64,000 nt of DNA from Varroa destructor (lineage: Eukaryota; Arthropoda; Arachnida; Mesostigmata; Varroidae), in assembly GCF_002443255.2 (NCBI RefSeq), contig NW_019211455.1:23201883-23265882 (forward strand), given 5' to 3'. The notes under the pieces are model-generated. The model had not been told where the DNA came from and made no database searches. It saw only the letters and a list, made by a program, of their open reading frames with translations. Positions within the stretch are counted from its first letter, which is position 1, and each line of letters begins with the position of its first letter. This document shows positions 22,320 through 34,655 of this stretch, piece after piece. The position numbers and the translations under genes were made by a program.

Positions 22320-24249
22320 ACTAGGCTCTATATCTATTTTCTGAGCTTCATCTCGTTATACAGCACACATACGCACACATTGGCCCACACTAAGGATCTT
22401 CCTTTGTCCTGGCGCGGTTTTCATTCGCTTGACGAGCACGAACGATTTGGAGCATTTCAAGCTGCTCATATCTCTGGAAAAAAAAGCCTTTCTGTGGCGT
22501 TAACAAAACGACTCAAGTTTTAATTCTAAAGTAGTTCGGGTGTGGGCAGGTCGATCGGAACTGGCAGTCAAGGAAGGGATCTAAAGGTATGGAAGACAAC
22601 AAAATTCAATAAGCGAATAGATTGAGGATCAATTCATGAATCCCGATGAAGAATACTCTGTAGAGAACACATATCGGCCATATCGTGTTTATCTAGAATG
22701 AAGGCAAAGACATGCTGTACTGATATTACTAAATATTCACGTGGTTATCTTCCACGGAGCTAATACTCAATGGTCACAGATAATGGGCTGAATCGAGAAA
22801 TACGTTCTAGTTAAGAATTGACGTCAGCGTGATGTACAGTTAAAGTTATTGCCTCGATCTTTACGTCTCGAAACGCCGATAAGAATTCATAATAATATAA
22901 AATACTAAATAAAACAAATATTCTTTCCCTACACGAAAGTGAACTTAGTAGATATATATGTATATATTACTTGACGTCTGGCAGGAAGCGTCGCAGTTGC
23001 TGCTGTTCGTAAATATTAAAGGCCATTTGTATAGGGCGAGAACAATTTAAATGAATTATTTTATTTATTGTGCGATTTTTTTTACGTGTAAAAGAACCGT
23101 GACGATTCTGAGGGCCTCATTAACGTGTGCTTTTTTTTCTGGAGTTTCCTAAATAATTGATCCGAGGTTACCTCTGTCTTCTAAGGCTCAAGGAAACTTT
23201 GGAAGACCGCATTTTTTTTATTTGACTTTATATTGTTTCACCGAACGTAAGAACATATTTATTCATGTACTATAATTATTTTAAGGCTCTCATCCAATGG
23301 TAGAGTATCAAGTGCCTGTTTAATGTGCCCGCTGAGTAATCTGAAGGCTCCCACGAGACCTTTCGGTACGAGGAAGTGGTTTCTCTTTAGTTTTACGTTA
23401 TATTATTCCGAGAACAAGACAGCCCCAATAGGTTTGAGCCAATCTAGTGTATATGTTTGTTCCGTACTTCGCTATAAGGGAGCACTTAAGCCCTCAGAAA
23501 AACACAACGAGCCATTGGACGATATCTGTCATCAATAATTCACTTGAAGCTGCAAGTGACTGTGCACGCTTATTTGCTTCTCTTCGATGGTGAACGTAGA
23601 ATCGTAAATTTAAGTCCTTATCAGAAAATTTGGCCTAATCTTTTAGGGTTTAATTGTGGGATACTATATATGTATATATGTGATGAATGTGGCGATAACT
23701 GTGACCGTTTGCTCGTTTATTTAGACCGGCATTCGAGGTGTACAAAACATAGATCTGCTTTTTAACCGATTTTTGTCCATCGCCATAAACGACGAGGCTG
23801 ATCCGCCGTAACAGAGAAACTGCTGGGCGTAATTTGAAGTAACTTCATTAATATTCGAGCCAGATGATGAAATAATTGCTGGGCTGTTAAACATTTGAAT
23901 GGAAGACAACGACTGGATACAAACGGGATAATTGCAGTAAGTTAATAGAATTCGTGGTGTACGGCGGGATAGCTGTAAGCGAACAACTACGGTCCTGTTA
24001 GCAGAGCCATCCAAGATGCTAATTTGGGGGTAAAATTACAGGATCAAATCACATAACTTAACATTGGGCCGAAACCCGAAGCTAACTACATTTACAAATT
24101 GCCACTTCTGCGTTAGCATGATATTGGATTGTCGACAAGGCATAGACAGTTTTTCTACCTAGAATCAGCAGCGTAGGTTGCGTTTGGCGGGTCGCAGGCG
24201 GTATCATTTGAAAACAAACATTTTACACAATGAATGTTGTTGAATGCCT

Positions 24250-25070
24250 CTATTTGATTTCTACTAGGAGTCCCGAAAACGACTGAAATTTTGCCATACT
24301 CTACAGTGATTTAGACCCAGTTTCATTCCGGAAATTTTGATGTAAAAGACGCTTCTCGTAGTGGTCGACCCATTAAGAAAAAAAAACTTAATGATTGAGC
24401 GGGACCGACACGTCAATAGCTATGATATTGCCGAAAGGAAGTAAATCTCTGCCATCAAACAATCTTAACCCATTTGGAGGCAGTTAGCTATAGAAGGGGG
24501 AAAAAAAAGTTCGACATTTGGGTGTCACATGAGTTGATGCACAAAAAAAAAAGGAGTTTATTGGTGGGCAAAATTCTCCGAAAATGCTAGCCATTTCTAA
24601 AGTGGCTGATCACGCGTGATGAAAATTGCGCAGATCAGGGAAAAAAATGACTGTATAATCTATAACAAAGCCGAGAACGGTGCCAAAAAATCTGATGCTA
24701 TGTATGCTGGAAAGAAATCGTGCATTCTAAGTTGCTGCTGCCGTCTGGCAAAACGCTTCACTCGGATTTCTACTGTCGACAGCTAACAAGATTACAACCA
24801 GCCACTAAAGAAAATCAGCCGGAACTAGTGAATAGGACAGGCGTTGCCTTCCACCGTGACAATGCCATATATCTTTCGTCGGGAAATCTCAATGCGTTCG
24901 CCGTATAGTCCGAGTCGTGCATCATTGGACTATCATTTTTGCAGCCTCTGCAAAAATCCTTTGATAGTGTTAATTTAGTTTCAATAGAAGCAAAAGTCAC
25001 TCATCGCAACTTTTTGTCCAGAAATCACACAAGTTAATGGGAATATGGTGTTACCAGAAAAATGCCAGGG
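24250..25070 (+). pseudogene. Dead mariner (DD34D) transposase
   Basis: Across shifting plus frames the sequence reads, in the right order, segments of a mariner transposase: SGNFDVKDASRSGRPIKK (24330s), the helix-turn-helix side RDRHVN..DIAE, FDIWVSHELM (24510s), FLKWLITRDEN around the first catalytic aspartate, then an intact run at 24720-24908 with LLPSGKTLHSDFYCRQL, the second catalytic aspartate in FHRDNA, and SLDYHF near 24915-24930 where the third lies. It ends with NGNMVLPEKCQGIKMAH, the family's C-terminal block. Frameshifts and stops (for example TGA near 24396) and poly-A insertions inactivate it. Terminal inverted repeats were not identified. Identification is from family knowledge and is strong. 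Confidence 0.85.
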
Positions 25071-26060
25071 GATCAAAATGGCCCATATTAAGTTCAATAA
25101 TACTATTTAAAAGTAATGGCTTCGGTTTTGGCTTACAGACGGTTGCTATTTTGTCGCCAATCCAATAAACGAGAAGTGAGTGCAATTGTCCTGCCGCGCT
25201 ATACCGCTGCCGCCGCGTCTGCTCCAGTTACCGCCACTTCGGCACAGGCGCCATTCTCTCGTTTATTTTGTAATTTACTATGCTTCGTTAGACCGACTAG
25301 TTATGAGGTAAACGATTCTCTCTCAATGTTTTTTTATGCGTCTGCCTATCGGTCCAAGTGATCCACGTACTGATTAAGCGTCCCACTGTCGCTGGCAGCA
25401 GTGACGCCGTCGCCGTTCCGGTCGGTTGTCGCTGACCCGCGAACACCCGGATGATGACGCCGCTGTCGTTCCGTTGATGAGTCGCAGACGAGCAGGGAAC
25501 GCATTGTTTTTCCTTGGATCTATCCTTTCATTCTGGAGGGGCAATGAGCAGCGGCAGCAGCGATGAATGGCCGCAACAAAATAGAGCGCGAACCTTGCAA
25601 ATTATATCTGGGTACGCGCTGAGAAAAAAAGGGTCTCGCGGGGTGGGGAGGGAAGGGTAATGGCGGAAACGGTAACGGTAGACTACGGCTCTAGGCGCGT
25701 CGAAACTAGCGAAATGAACAGCTGCTTCAATAGGAAAAAAGCTAGCGGAGACAGTAGAAAGTAGCAATAATCATAATAGCAAGAAACAATTTTTTCCTTC
25801 GTACTTCCACATGAAACAAGCATAGCATGGTTTTATATGCCATCGGTAACCGGCCACTAATGGTGGTCAAAGGCAAGCGGCATCGTGAGTATGCGACCAC
25901 GAATGGTGAATGATGTCGTAGACGTAGTTGGTACTCGTGATTTCTGCTGCTGTGTAAAGATGAAAGAGACAATCTTGTACGGATTTGTTTCTTTACGTAC
26001 TTCTATTACGTACGAAAATTGGAACATCTGAATCCGGCCATTTTTTTTTTTTTATACGAG

Positions 26061-26257
26061 TTGTCCAAAGAAAACCGGATACTTCGAAAGAATCGTTTAT
26101 ATATGCTGGAAATGTCGTTCCTGACGCCTATGTTTATCAATATAGGCATCATGCGGTGCGACTACACTTCAGTACTGAAATCTTTGATCTGCAGTTAAAA
26201 AAAGTCGAACTGAAAGTTCCAAAAAGGCAAAGGCTCAAAACGGCCAAAAAGTCCTAA
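26061..26257 (+). CDS. Terminal-exon candidate with basic C-terminus
   Basis: A poly-T tract ends in ATACGAG (acceptor at 26059-26060). With two prefix bases the frame is open for 64 codons to TAA; it reads VQRKPDTSKESFIYAGNVVP at its start and ends in a lysine/arginine-rich tail (KVPKRQRLKTAKKS) that could act as a nuclear signal. A second frame from the same acceptor is open for 45 codons. The purines just before the AG weaken the acceptor. No family recognised. Confidence 0.22.
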
Positions 26258-26687
26258 AGGTGCAAAATAGCGAAGGGAGTTTCAAAACGACTAATTATTG
26301 GATCTTATCTGGACTGGATTCGATTAGAAATTGATATTCTGTTTTCCAAAATGATCCGTTGTTTTTAAGGAAAAAAAATGCAAATATAGCACCAACGGAT
26401 TTTCACGGCATTTTCAATGTTTTTATTGATTTTTGAAATCTAGAATCTGTCGAAGATTTTCATAGTTACTTGATAGAAATCTTATCTAGACCTGACAAAA
26501 ACTGTTTAAAAGTAATAAAGTGTTAATTTGGATAAAAAAAAAAGCCGGTTTTTGATTTTGGTAGGTGATTCGCTTCGCGTGAAGGTGTTGCACAATAGGG
26601 TCTTTAATTAATTAATGAAAACAATGCGCTATTTTCTGCCACGACAAGTTTAATGTTATGTTTTAGATTAAAGTGGCTTTCTTCTAG

Positions 26688-26874
26688 CACCGAAAATAGC
26701 GCACGGATGGATGCCGGCAGACATGCAAATAAATATACAAAAAATAGATTAGACAAAAACGTTTGTCTGAATTTGGACGCCCCAATAGAATCTACTTGCT
26801 ACGAGCTTATAGCTGCAAAAATAACGGACTCAATTAATAAAAAGTATGCCTCATATGGGATAAGTGCCTTGTGA
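26688..26874 (+). CDS. Terminal-exon candidate (61 aa)
   Basis: The acceptor AAAGTGGCTTTCTTCTAG ends at 26687. With one prefix base, 61 codons are open to TGA. The peptide starts TENSARMDAGRHANKYTKNR and later reads LDAPIESTCYELIAAKITDS, a balanced soluble-protein composition. Another frame stops after three codons. The upstream part of the frame is also open to 26653. No motif is diagnostic and no upstream donor was paired. Confidence 0.33.
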
Positions 26875-27690
26875 ACGGGCACAAACAACTGATGAAGAAG
26901 TCATCGTTGAACGAAAGGTAATACAGGATATATAAAGGAGACTAAGCATCACATTCACTAGAAGAGTGAACCTTTTTTAAGATTAAAATCATTTACAGCT
27001 TCGACGAAAACAAACACGGATGATAAGCATAACTGGCACGTATCTCTCAAAGGCTCTACCAGTTAGGAAACTAAAGTATCTATTCCGTTTAATTCTAGTC
27101 ATTCTCAAACTGAGCCTATACATAATTTTAGATATATTATCAAACAATGCTTAAAGGCTCATCGACGAGCAGCAACGCAGGACTCAAAAGAGAAGGTATC
27201 AAGTTTGTATGCAGCTGCTAACATCCATTCGTCTGCATCTTGCGGCACGATTTCAGCCCTAACTGGGGTCCTCTCTTTGTCTAAGTATGCGAACTCATAT
27301 AAAAGTATATGGCTCATGAAAGTGAACATATGCTCTGTCTAAACCAATTAGAAAATCAACAAAATCAGATGCTATCGAGCACAGTCATTTCCACACGACG
27401 CTTCGTCCGGCACATACGCAAAGGGGAACAGACCTAGGCTAAACGCTGGCCTTCGCACAGGATCAAATATTGGCTATTTCAGTTTGCCATAATGACGCCG
27501 GCGACAAATACGACGCAGCAGGCGACCAATAGCGCTTTCAGAAAGATGTGTCCAGAAGCTATACGCGTCTATACGACCACTGATGGAAGCAGAAAGCGTT
27601 AGGATCACCACTGAATAAAGGGGTTAGTGATTTGTATCGAAGCGTGCGAAGTGAAAACATCTCTCTATCGATAGTAATAAAAAAACAGCA

Positions 27691-27961
27691 ATGGCGGCAG
27701 CCGAACCACCGCTCATTTCAGTAACATCTCCAGCGACAATATTATTTCCGACAGCTAAAACTTCGCCAATAAACGCCTTCATCGACACAGACGCGCTCGT
27801 TCATTTAATTGACGGTCTAAACCCTGTGATTAGAGCTAAGCGAACACATCATGATTTCCGGTTGCGGCCTGCGGTGAACGACGGCTTCGCAAAACGCTTT
27901 CTATTATACCCTAGTATTTCTGTGATATATACAGGGCAACCCATATGCCGCTTTTCGACAG
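27691..27961 (+). CDS. First-exon candidate (90 codons)
   Basis: An ATG with G at -3 and G at +4 opens a frame reading MAAAEPPLISVTSPATILFP, then a mixed hydrophobic/charged stretch with LVHLIDGLNPVIRAKR. It reaches the donor TTTTCGACAG|GTAGCA in phase 1; without splicing it would stop at 27981. No transmembrane segment or known domain. A chance frame is possible, but start context and donor agree. Confidence 0.27.
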
Positions 27962-28071
27962 GTAGCAACAACACTGTCTGAACTTTTTTACCCACTCTCA
28001 TGACATAGAACCCCACCGAATTGATGGGCCAGATAGTTCGCTAAAACTGAATAATGACACAGCCGGACTAA

Positions 28072-28413
28072 TCAAAAGTGTTTTTGTTTTACGTGCGCTA
28101 ACACAGCGACCGCAAGCGAACTACGCACTGCGATTCCTTCTTCACCCCGCACAACATATACGCAGCACGCATCGTCGTGGCACGAAGGATCGTGCAGGCT
28201 TTTCCTTTCCGCCCGAACAACGGATTTGCGAGCCACCTTCACACTATCGTATTGCGCCTTGAAAGTCATGATGCCCGTATCGAATCCTTTATCGGCGTTC
28301 CATTTATCGACGATTACTGCTATTGCGATTGGATTCCGCAGACTGAATTTGGACGCAGGCTTTGAAGCACCCGTAGGCTCTATAATTTGTATCAAAAAGC
28401 AGCATACATTCAA
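28072..28413 (-). CDS. Uncharacterised open frame overlapping an opposite-strand frame
   Basis: The minus strand is open for 113 codons: MNVCCFLIQIIEPTGASKPA, a central AVIVDKWNADKGFDTG, then a lysine/arginine-rich part. The plus strand over 28102-28365 is also open (AARIVVARRIVQAFPFRPNN ... FIDDYCYCDWIPQTEF). Both look like protein and at most one is likely real. No splice site decides between them and no family is recognised. Confidence 0.22.
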   Translation of the reverse strand: MNVCCFLIQIIEPTGASKPASKFSLRNPIAIAVIVDKWNADKGFDTGIMTFKAQYDSVKVARKSVVRAERKSLHDPSCHDDACCVYVVRGEEGIAVRSSLAVAVLAHVKQKHF

Positions 28414-28596
28414 GAAAATTTCATCCGTCCTTGCTAGTTAACTACATTCACTACTACGGGTCAATGGCACGTTGTTTTCTCGGATACACATCGCTTCACG
28501 TCTCTGCGAGGTACCATTATTACCGAACACACATGGTTGGGGTACGTATGTGCTACTAAATGTACCCGGCTTATACCGGTCGTCGCCATACCATGA

Positions 28597-28617
28597 GCGG
28601 CGGCGGCGGCGGCGGCG
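28597..28617. repeat. (CGG)n trinucleotide repeat
   Basis: Seven near-perfect CGG units. A shorter copy of the same kind occurs at 34054-34071. Confidence 0.85.
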
Positions 28618-29236
28618 TCTGCCTCACGTGCTACTATTAGTACTAAATAGGAACAGTAACTAGGCCAGAAGAACCAACTCGAGCCGATGACGCAGCTTCT
28701 TTATAGATCAGAGAGTCAGATCCAGGTCAGATCAGTTGTCAGTGCTAGGACCGGCTACACAAAGCTGGGAGTGAGTCTGGTGGAAATAGCGAGCGGCGTG
28801 AACTTGATGACGGCCTTTGCAACGGCAGCCGCAGTGGTACGCGTACTAGTGATACTGACTGAGTCAGCTCGGGTCGTACGGCTGCTAGAATATGCACGGA
28901 GCAGGTTGACCGTTTCAGTAGTATACGTGTTTATAGCGGTGATGATGCTGAACTGCCATCGAAAAAGCTTCGGATTGCTACATCTTTCATTCATCGGTCC
29001 TTTCGTATGTTGTCTGTGACCCAATCCTACAGTTCTGTCGATTATAAAGTTCAGTTTACCCTAACAGATTTAGCTCCGAATGACTGATGCATTTCGTAAA
29101 GTGCATCGTAGGAAGGCATCATAGCTCCAGAGACAAAATGAAGAGCAGTTTGCGGGACACATGGTCTCTCCACTGTGGAACAAGCGTTTCTTTCACGGTA
29201 TTTCGATTTGGCTTATAAGGTCATCAGGCTACATGT

Positions 29237-29272
29237 GGACTGCTTGAAGATCACTTCCATAAACTTAACAGT
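29237..29272 (+). repeat. Dispersed repeat, copy 2
   Basis: Matches the segment at 6399-6433 (GGACTGCTTGAAGATCACTT...AAACTTAACAGT) with about six differences and one extra base. The 29.04-29.40 kb surroundings show no transposase. Confidence 0.5.
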
Positions 29273-30475
29273 GACACGCAGCAATAGAAACAGAATCTTT
29301 TGTTCGTTCCAATAGGACAGGCTACATATGGTTGAAGCAGGACATTTTTTAAAGGTTTCAAGCAGTTCTACGATTTTAAAGCGTTGACGTACATGAGTAA
29401 CTCACAGAGGTAAAATTAGATGTTCCTTAAAAGTAATTTTTATCATTACGATACTTAATACTCTGTGTAAAAATGCAACGATTCCGAAAATATTGTCCCA
29501 ATGGATAATCTCTACTCCGCTAATGGCTGGGCATTTTAACAATTTCCACTTGCTATATCCCATGCTTAAATGTACGCATACAGATCGGTCACAGAAGATT
29601 ACAGGGCAATATGGTGTGTCATCAGTCTTAGGTTTAACATTAGATAGTCCAGTGATACTGAACGGAAGAATAGATAGTTTTTGCGTATAAACTGAATTCG
29701 TCAGTAAGGCTATACGGGAATAGCTCATAAGTTGCTTGTGTCAATTATCACGGATATCGACAGCGCAAAGCAATAGACCATCACTGCTAATCTGTTTTAA
29801 CAACAACGCGATGCTGAAGTAGTAACGGTACCCCGCATTCGATTGGATACATCTAACGTTTTGTTGTTTCTGTTATTGTTGTTTTTGTTGTCGCAATACT
29901 GCAAAACACACACAGAGTTGGTACAGCAACGTCCACCGTCTGTCCAAAACTCAGGCCTGGGTGATCCGTCAAATAGGCGATCACGTGCGACCATCACAGA
30001 TGTCTAATTCTGAGCCAAACGGGTACATTTTAGATGCAGCAGCCTCACTGCGATACATTCGCTATCGCCTTCAGTCTATCTTGGGATACCAAAGGGTACC
30101 ATTACACTGAGTAGTTATTAAGGCCAAATTTTACAGCAAATTTGTTGTCGTCGCCGTTCATGGTCGGCTTAAGCTGCTGACCTCACAGGGAGAAATAAGA
30201 GGCGAGAAAAAAGAACGTGTCAATCTGATGGGTACGTTTGACGGAACAGAAGACCTCCCGCGCAAAAACAGTTTAAATAAAAGGCGTATTAGTTGAAGCG
30301 ACAGCGACAGCACACGCAGCAGCACTGGCCCCTTAGATCAGAAACGTTGCTGTTATTTCGTCGTTAATAGCAGAGACTGATCGAAATGATAGCAATTTGT
30401 CTCTACACTCATCGGGGTCGCCTGCCTACTTACCTAGCCACTTACCTGCCTTCGTCCGACCGGCCTTCTTTGTAG

Positions 30476-30629
30476 GCCCGTTGGCTGCTGGATGAGTTAT
30501 ATGTTTGTAGCGTTTTACGGCGGCGAAGCTAACGCTATCTTCGTTACTGTATTTACGAATAAAAATTTCCGATATATAACGCATAAGTATATGTTCTTCT
30601 CGTCTGTTTCATGTACCTGATACTTGTGC
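30476..30629 (+). other. Exon-like frame resembling GPCR TM1 and first loop
   Basis: The acceptor CGACCGGCCTTCTTTGTAG ends at 30475. With one prefix base the frame reads PVGCWMSYMFVAFYGGEANA and IFVTVFTNKNFRYITHKYMF before a TGA near 30620. The order small-x-N, hydrophobic run, then TNKNFRYITHKY resembles TM1 with its conserved Asn, the first intracellular loop and the start of TM2 of class A receptors. The stop cuts TM2 and only a weak GTACCT donor precedes it, so it would be a pseudogene or coincidence. The membrane segment also contains a glutamate, which argues against it. Confidence 0.15.
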
Positions 30630-31278
30630 GGCTGGCTTCCTAGTAAGATCAAAGCAACACATGACCGATTATATCTGCTTGTCCATAGGAAAAGTGTTGC
30701 GTCGTTCGATGGCGGTTAGGAGCGGTCGATTTCGGTTTTATCTCTACTGGACTCCATCGACATCTGAGCAGTGAGCTGAGTCACTGAGCTAGCTTATGCT
30801 ACCGAGTGTCTGCGGTCACATCTGCAACGACGACGCTTCGCGTCAGATGACGAAGGCTAAGTATCTCTATATTGAAGTTAAAAGTGAATCAGCGCTAAGT
30901 GTTACAAGTTACATGCTTGCAACTTACTATGTGCTCGAAGCATATCTCATTAATGCTGTTCCGGCCTGTCGCGAAAAAAACGCCTCCTCGTAGCTGGACG
31001 ATTATAAAGTTCAACATGAACTCAAGAGAAAACAAAAGGTGCAGTCTATATAATTTAGGCGATGAGTTGAAATAACAAAAATAGGACACTAAACTAGATA
31101 TATGAAAATTATGTTCATGTAAATATCGGCCATGTTGTTGTGAATCTACTAAGTCTCGAGTGAGACATAAGTACCTGATTCTTAGCAACTTGAGTTTCCC
31201 GTGAGTTGTTTTAGATATTTCAATAGGGCACTTAGATTTGCATTAGCATTTACAGCGGCAGAATTTACGATGTGCTTC

Positions 31279-31306
31279 TTTTTTTTTTTTTTTTTTTTTT
31301 TTTTTT
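31279..31306. repeat. Poly-T tract (28 nt)
   Basis: Uninterrupted run of 28 T. It could mark the poly-A tail of a minus-strand retroposed element, but no such element is recognised on its flank. Confidence 0.9.
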
Positions 31307-34053
31307 AGCATGTAGTTATATCTAATGCGTTTACATTTTACGTTTTGAAGTGTAGACAAAGTCCTTGAGGTGCAGGGAACTCAGAATCCTATCAAAACTT
31401 AAGTGAGAGGTGAAAATTGAAAATCTGTTTCTAATCTTATCCTTCACTTCTCGCCTTTTACTCGCTTCCTACTGCGGGATGTCCGCCTAGCTATTCTACT
31501 ATTCCACTGATTATCGCCATGGCCGAAATCTCAACATTGTTTTGTTGTTTTCAACGGCTGCCGCCACCTCTCTCCAGCCACCATACGGGTGATATTGCTT
31601 CTCGAAGTGAAGTTCGCGCGGCAGTTTGCCTTTTCACTGTGTTCGTAGATGCTATCTTTGTCGGCTACCTGATGGGTTGGCTGACTGGGTCTGACGGTAA
31701 AAAAGTTATTTCTGTTTCTGATCATTGTTAAACGCCAACTGATAGCCGGAGCAAAATAAGCTAACGGAGAATAAGAACCTCGAAATGAAGAGGGTACTAG
31801 CTACGTAATTAGCCGCTCGTCAACGCGTTGCACATCAACTCACTCTAGACTCGGGACAAGAAGAATAGGGAGCGGCTGCAAGATCTATCTGTATTGTTAT
31901 TACTGCTGCTGCTATTCCGACATTAAATGATTCGTAGTGTTTTAGTGTGGTGATTGTAGGCTTCAACGAAGGCGCGCAGCAAGTGACAATTGCAGATGGG
32001 CCGGCTTCCTCGTCAAGGGGAATTCTACGTGAATTTCAAACGAGGGGCGACGCTGTAGTAACGACAGTAGAACAACGGCAATAGCGGTAGTGTGATAACT
32101 AACTTCCAAGGCAACAATTTCATTGTTAGTGCAGTTGAGGCGGGTTGTGAAGCCCTTTGAAGCGCCTGAGCGACGCGACGCATCCTATAGGTGACACCGC
32201 TGTCAGCAGACAAGAAAGGATGAGCACGCCTGTACGGAGCAACGGGTCATCACAATACGATGCATATCTACATAGGTAATTGCCTTCGACATAGAGCAGA
32301 TGCCGGAGGATCGCAGCACAACCGCGATCTAACCACCGCGTGAGTATCGGCTGACCACGATAGAACTTCGTCGGAGCAGCGAGTCCGCCTGCAGATTGAG
32401 ATGCAAAAAAACAAATCGATTAGGACGCTATGAATGGAACAGGACATCCTAGTACCCCACTATATCGAATCAGTACGAAATCTGCGTTGTGACTGTATCC
32501 TACTCAAGACTATCTTGGTGGAAAAGGTGTTATTGCTGACTCTCAGCTGTTCCGCTTAAAATAGACGTCGATGCTTCTCTATAGCAGTGCTCCACTATCA
32601 GCTGGGGTGCGGAGCTTGATACGACCAATGTCCCGATACAGAGATAACAATACATATGAATTGCCTCTAACTATACGTGCTCTCTGGCTAGATGGTCAAC
32701 ATTTGCACACTCTGCCCGGTTTCGAGCCAGTATCTAGCTCATAAATAATCTATTAACGACATTTATTTTATTCTCATACCCGTAGATACAGGCACAAATG
32801 TTTGGGTATTTTATTGTTGTAAACTGCACGCATTTACTTAGTCATTCGATGTTGATAGTGCTGCTATTAATGTGTTCCCGGTATTGAATAGTTTCAATAT
32901 CGACAGTTACGGTTAAACTTAAGATTAGAGCGTTTGCTTGGGCGCAGACGACGTCAAAATCCGAAGAGTCCACCATCCCAAATAAACCCAGCGCCCACAT
33001 ACCAGCCCAGTGTAGCATCTCGGCGCGGTTTGACTCCTGTTGCTATTTTCTGTTTTTATTATTGCCCTCTTATGGTTTCTGTGAAGACCTGCTTGTAACT
33101 CGACCTAACTTAGAATTTCTGCGACTTAATCACAGTAACTGTGTTTATGCTACGGCTTGACGTCTGTACGTGACGTTCTTATGAGCGTCAGCCCGCCGAC
33201 GTTCACAGCAAAGTCTCTGGTGTGCCGTAACAATCACTTCGGATCAGGTAAGCATCGCGAAGCTTCAGATTCTAACAGCACAGATAGCGACAGGACAACG
33301 GTCGCCTTTACCTTAAGTGGCTTCGCCTCGCTTGCAATGATTCAAGCTGCGCCCCTTTTCTCGTCATTGGCTCGCTCTCCATCGCTGACATCTGTGTTGA
33401 CGTCGCAATCGTGATAGTTTTCTCAACCAATCCAATTTATTGTTCGCCTCTGGCCAATCGCTCCGAGGAACGGCTTCACTAGAAGCAATCATTTTAGTAC
33501 CACATTAACCGTTGTAATGTAGCTTCACTGCAGGAACGCGGTGCGCAATGATTCCGATCAACGACCAACGGTTCGGCATCAGCGGCGTTAGCTATCCTTT
33601 ACGCCGATGAAATGTGGCGCTTACTGCTCGATCATCGTACTTTTGCGTTGGCAGTTCTCTCAATTTGGCACAGTGTGCGCGGTGTATTAAGTAGAGCTAT
33701 CTGCATCGTTGAACGCACGTGTACGTAAGCCCACGGACGGACGGAGAGACGGACAACAGCGAGTAGACGCCAATCGTACATATACTATAATATGCATACA
33801 TATGCAGAACGTATGCATATCGACACTATAATCATATGAGTATATCTACTATGAGAATATATGAGTTGTTGAACAAGCGAGCAGTAAGCCATATTTCTCG
33901 ATGACAGATGAGGACAAACAGGGTAATGATAGAAACAACGAAGCCGTAAAACGTCTGCCGATCAACAGACAAAACAAACAAATCGGGCAAAGTTGTACAG
34001 GGCAATAATGGCTGTCTGAACAGTTTATCTAGTCGACGAAAAATTCAAAAATG

Positions 34054-34071
34054 AGCGGCGGCGGCGGCGGC
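34054..34071. repeat. (GGC)n trinucleotide repeat
   Basis: About six GGC units following an ATGA; non-coding context. Confidence 0.8.
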
Positions 34072-34565
34072 CGTCGTAGCGCCCACTGTGATAGCAGTAG
34101 TAGAGAGAGAAAGATAAAAAAAAAACACCCATTGTAGAGCTGGTTTGCTAATCGACAAGTTCAACTAGAAGAACGCGAAAATCCATCGGATCTTCAACCA
34201 TCCAGCAATCCATCGAACTGAAATGCCAACAGAAGACAAAGTTGTGTAAACATTTCGGCGGTCAATGACGTTAAGAGCAATCGGTGACAAACGATGTCGA
34301 CGACAAGAAAGTAGCACACGCCACCAGCGAACGCAGCGTCATCGAAAGGGACCAGTGCGTCCGCCATTGGTAAATGGTGCTTTTTTTCCTTACTGCGATG
34401 CGACCAGAGCTTCCGTCACGACTAACATATGCGACAAAAGTGCTATTGTTACTGCACGCGAGTGTTGCCTGTAGAACTGGATAGCTAAATTAGGTATTTC
34501 GAGTTTTATGTTCAGAAGCACTGTTAGCCATTCCATAGCTCTTAGCACCGAACGAGGTGTGTCTC

Positions 34566-34655
34566 CGTCCGGATTCGAACCCAGACCACCATTAATTAGT
34601 TAATTCTTGCGAGACCGCTGCTGCTGTTTATTGTATTACCACTGATACTGAGGTG
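34566..34655 (-). repeat. tRNA-derived SINE or tRNA pseudogene
   Basis: On the minus strand an A-box-like CAGTATCAGTGGTAATACA is followed by GCGGTCTCGCAAG, like an anticodon arm, and then CTGGGTTCGAATCCGG, which contains a perfect B box (GGTTCGAATCC). A-rich insertions separate the parts and the T-stem has mismatches, so no functional tRNA folds. The order A box, anticodon-like arm, B box supports a tRNA origin. Confidence 0.4.

Larger units (their letters stand above)
20000..24240. other. No supported gene
   Basis: Largely AT-moderate unstructured DNA. It contains a pentanucleotide repeat at 20164-20186, a tRNA-like remnant near 22.1 kb, a perfect short hairpin at 22292-22319 and a 119-codon minus-strand frame at 21238-21597 with no recognisable domain. 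None of the open frames here has both good splice sites and a plausible protein. Confidence 0.4.
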
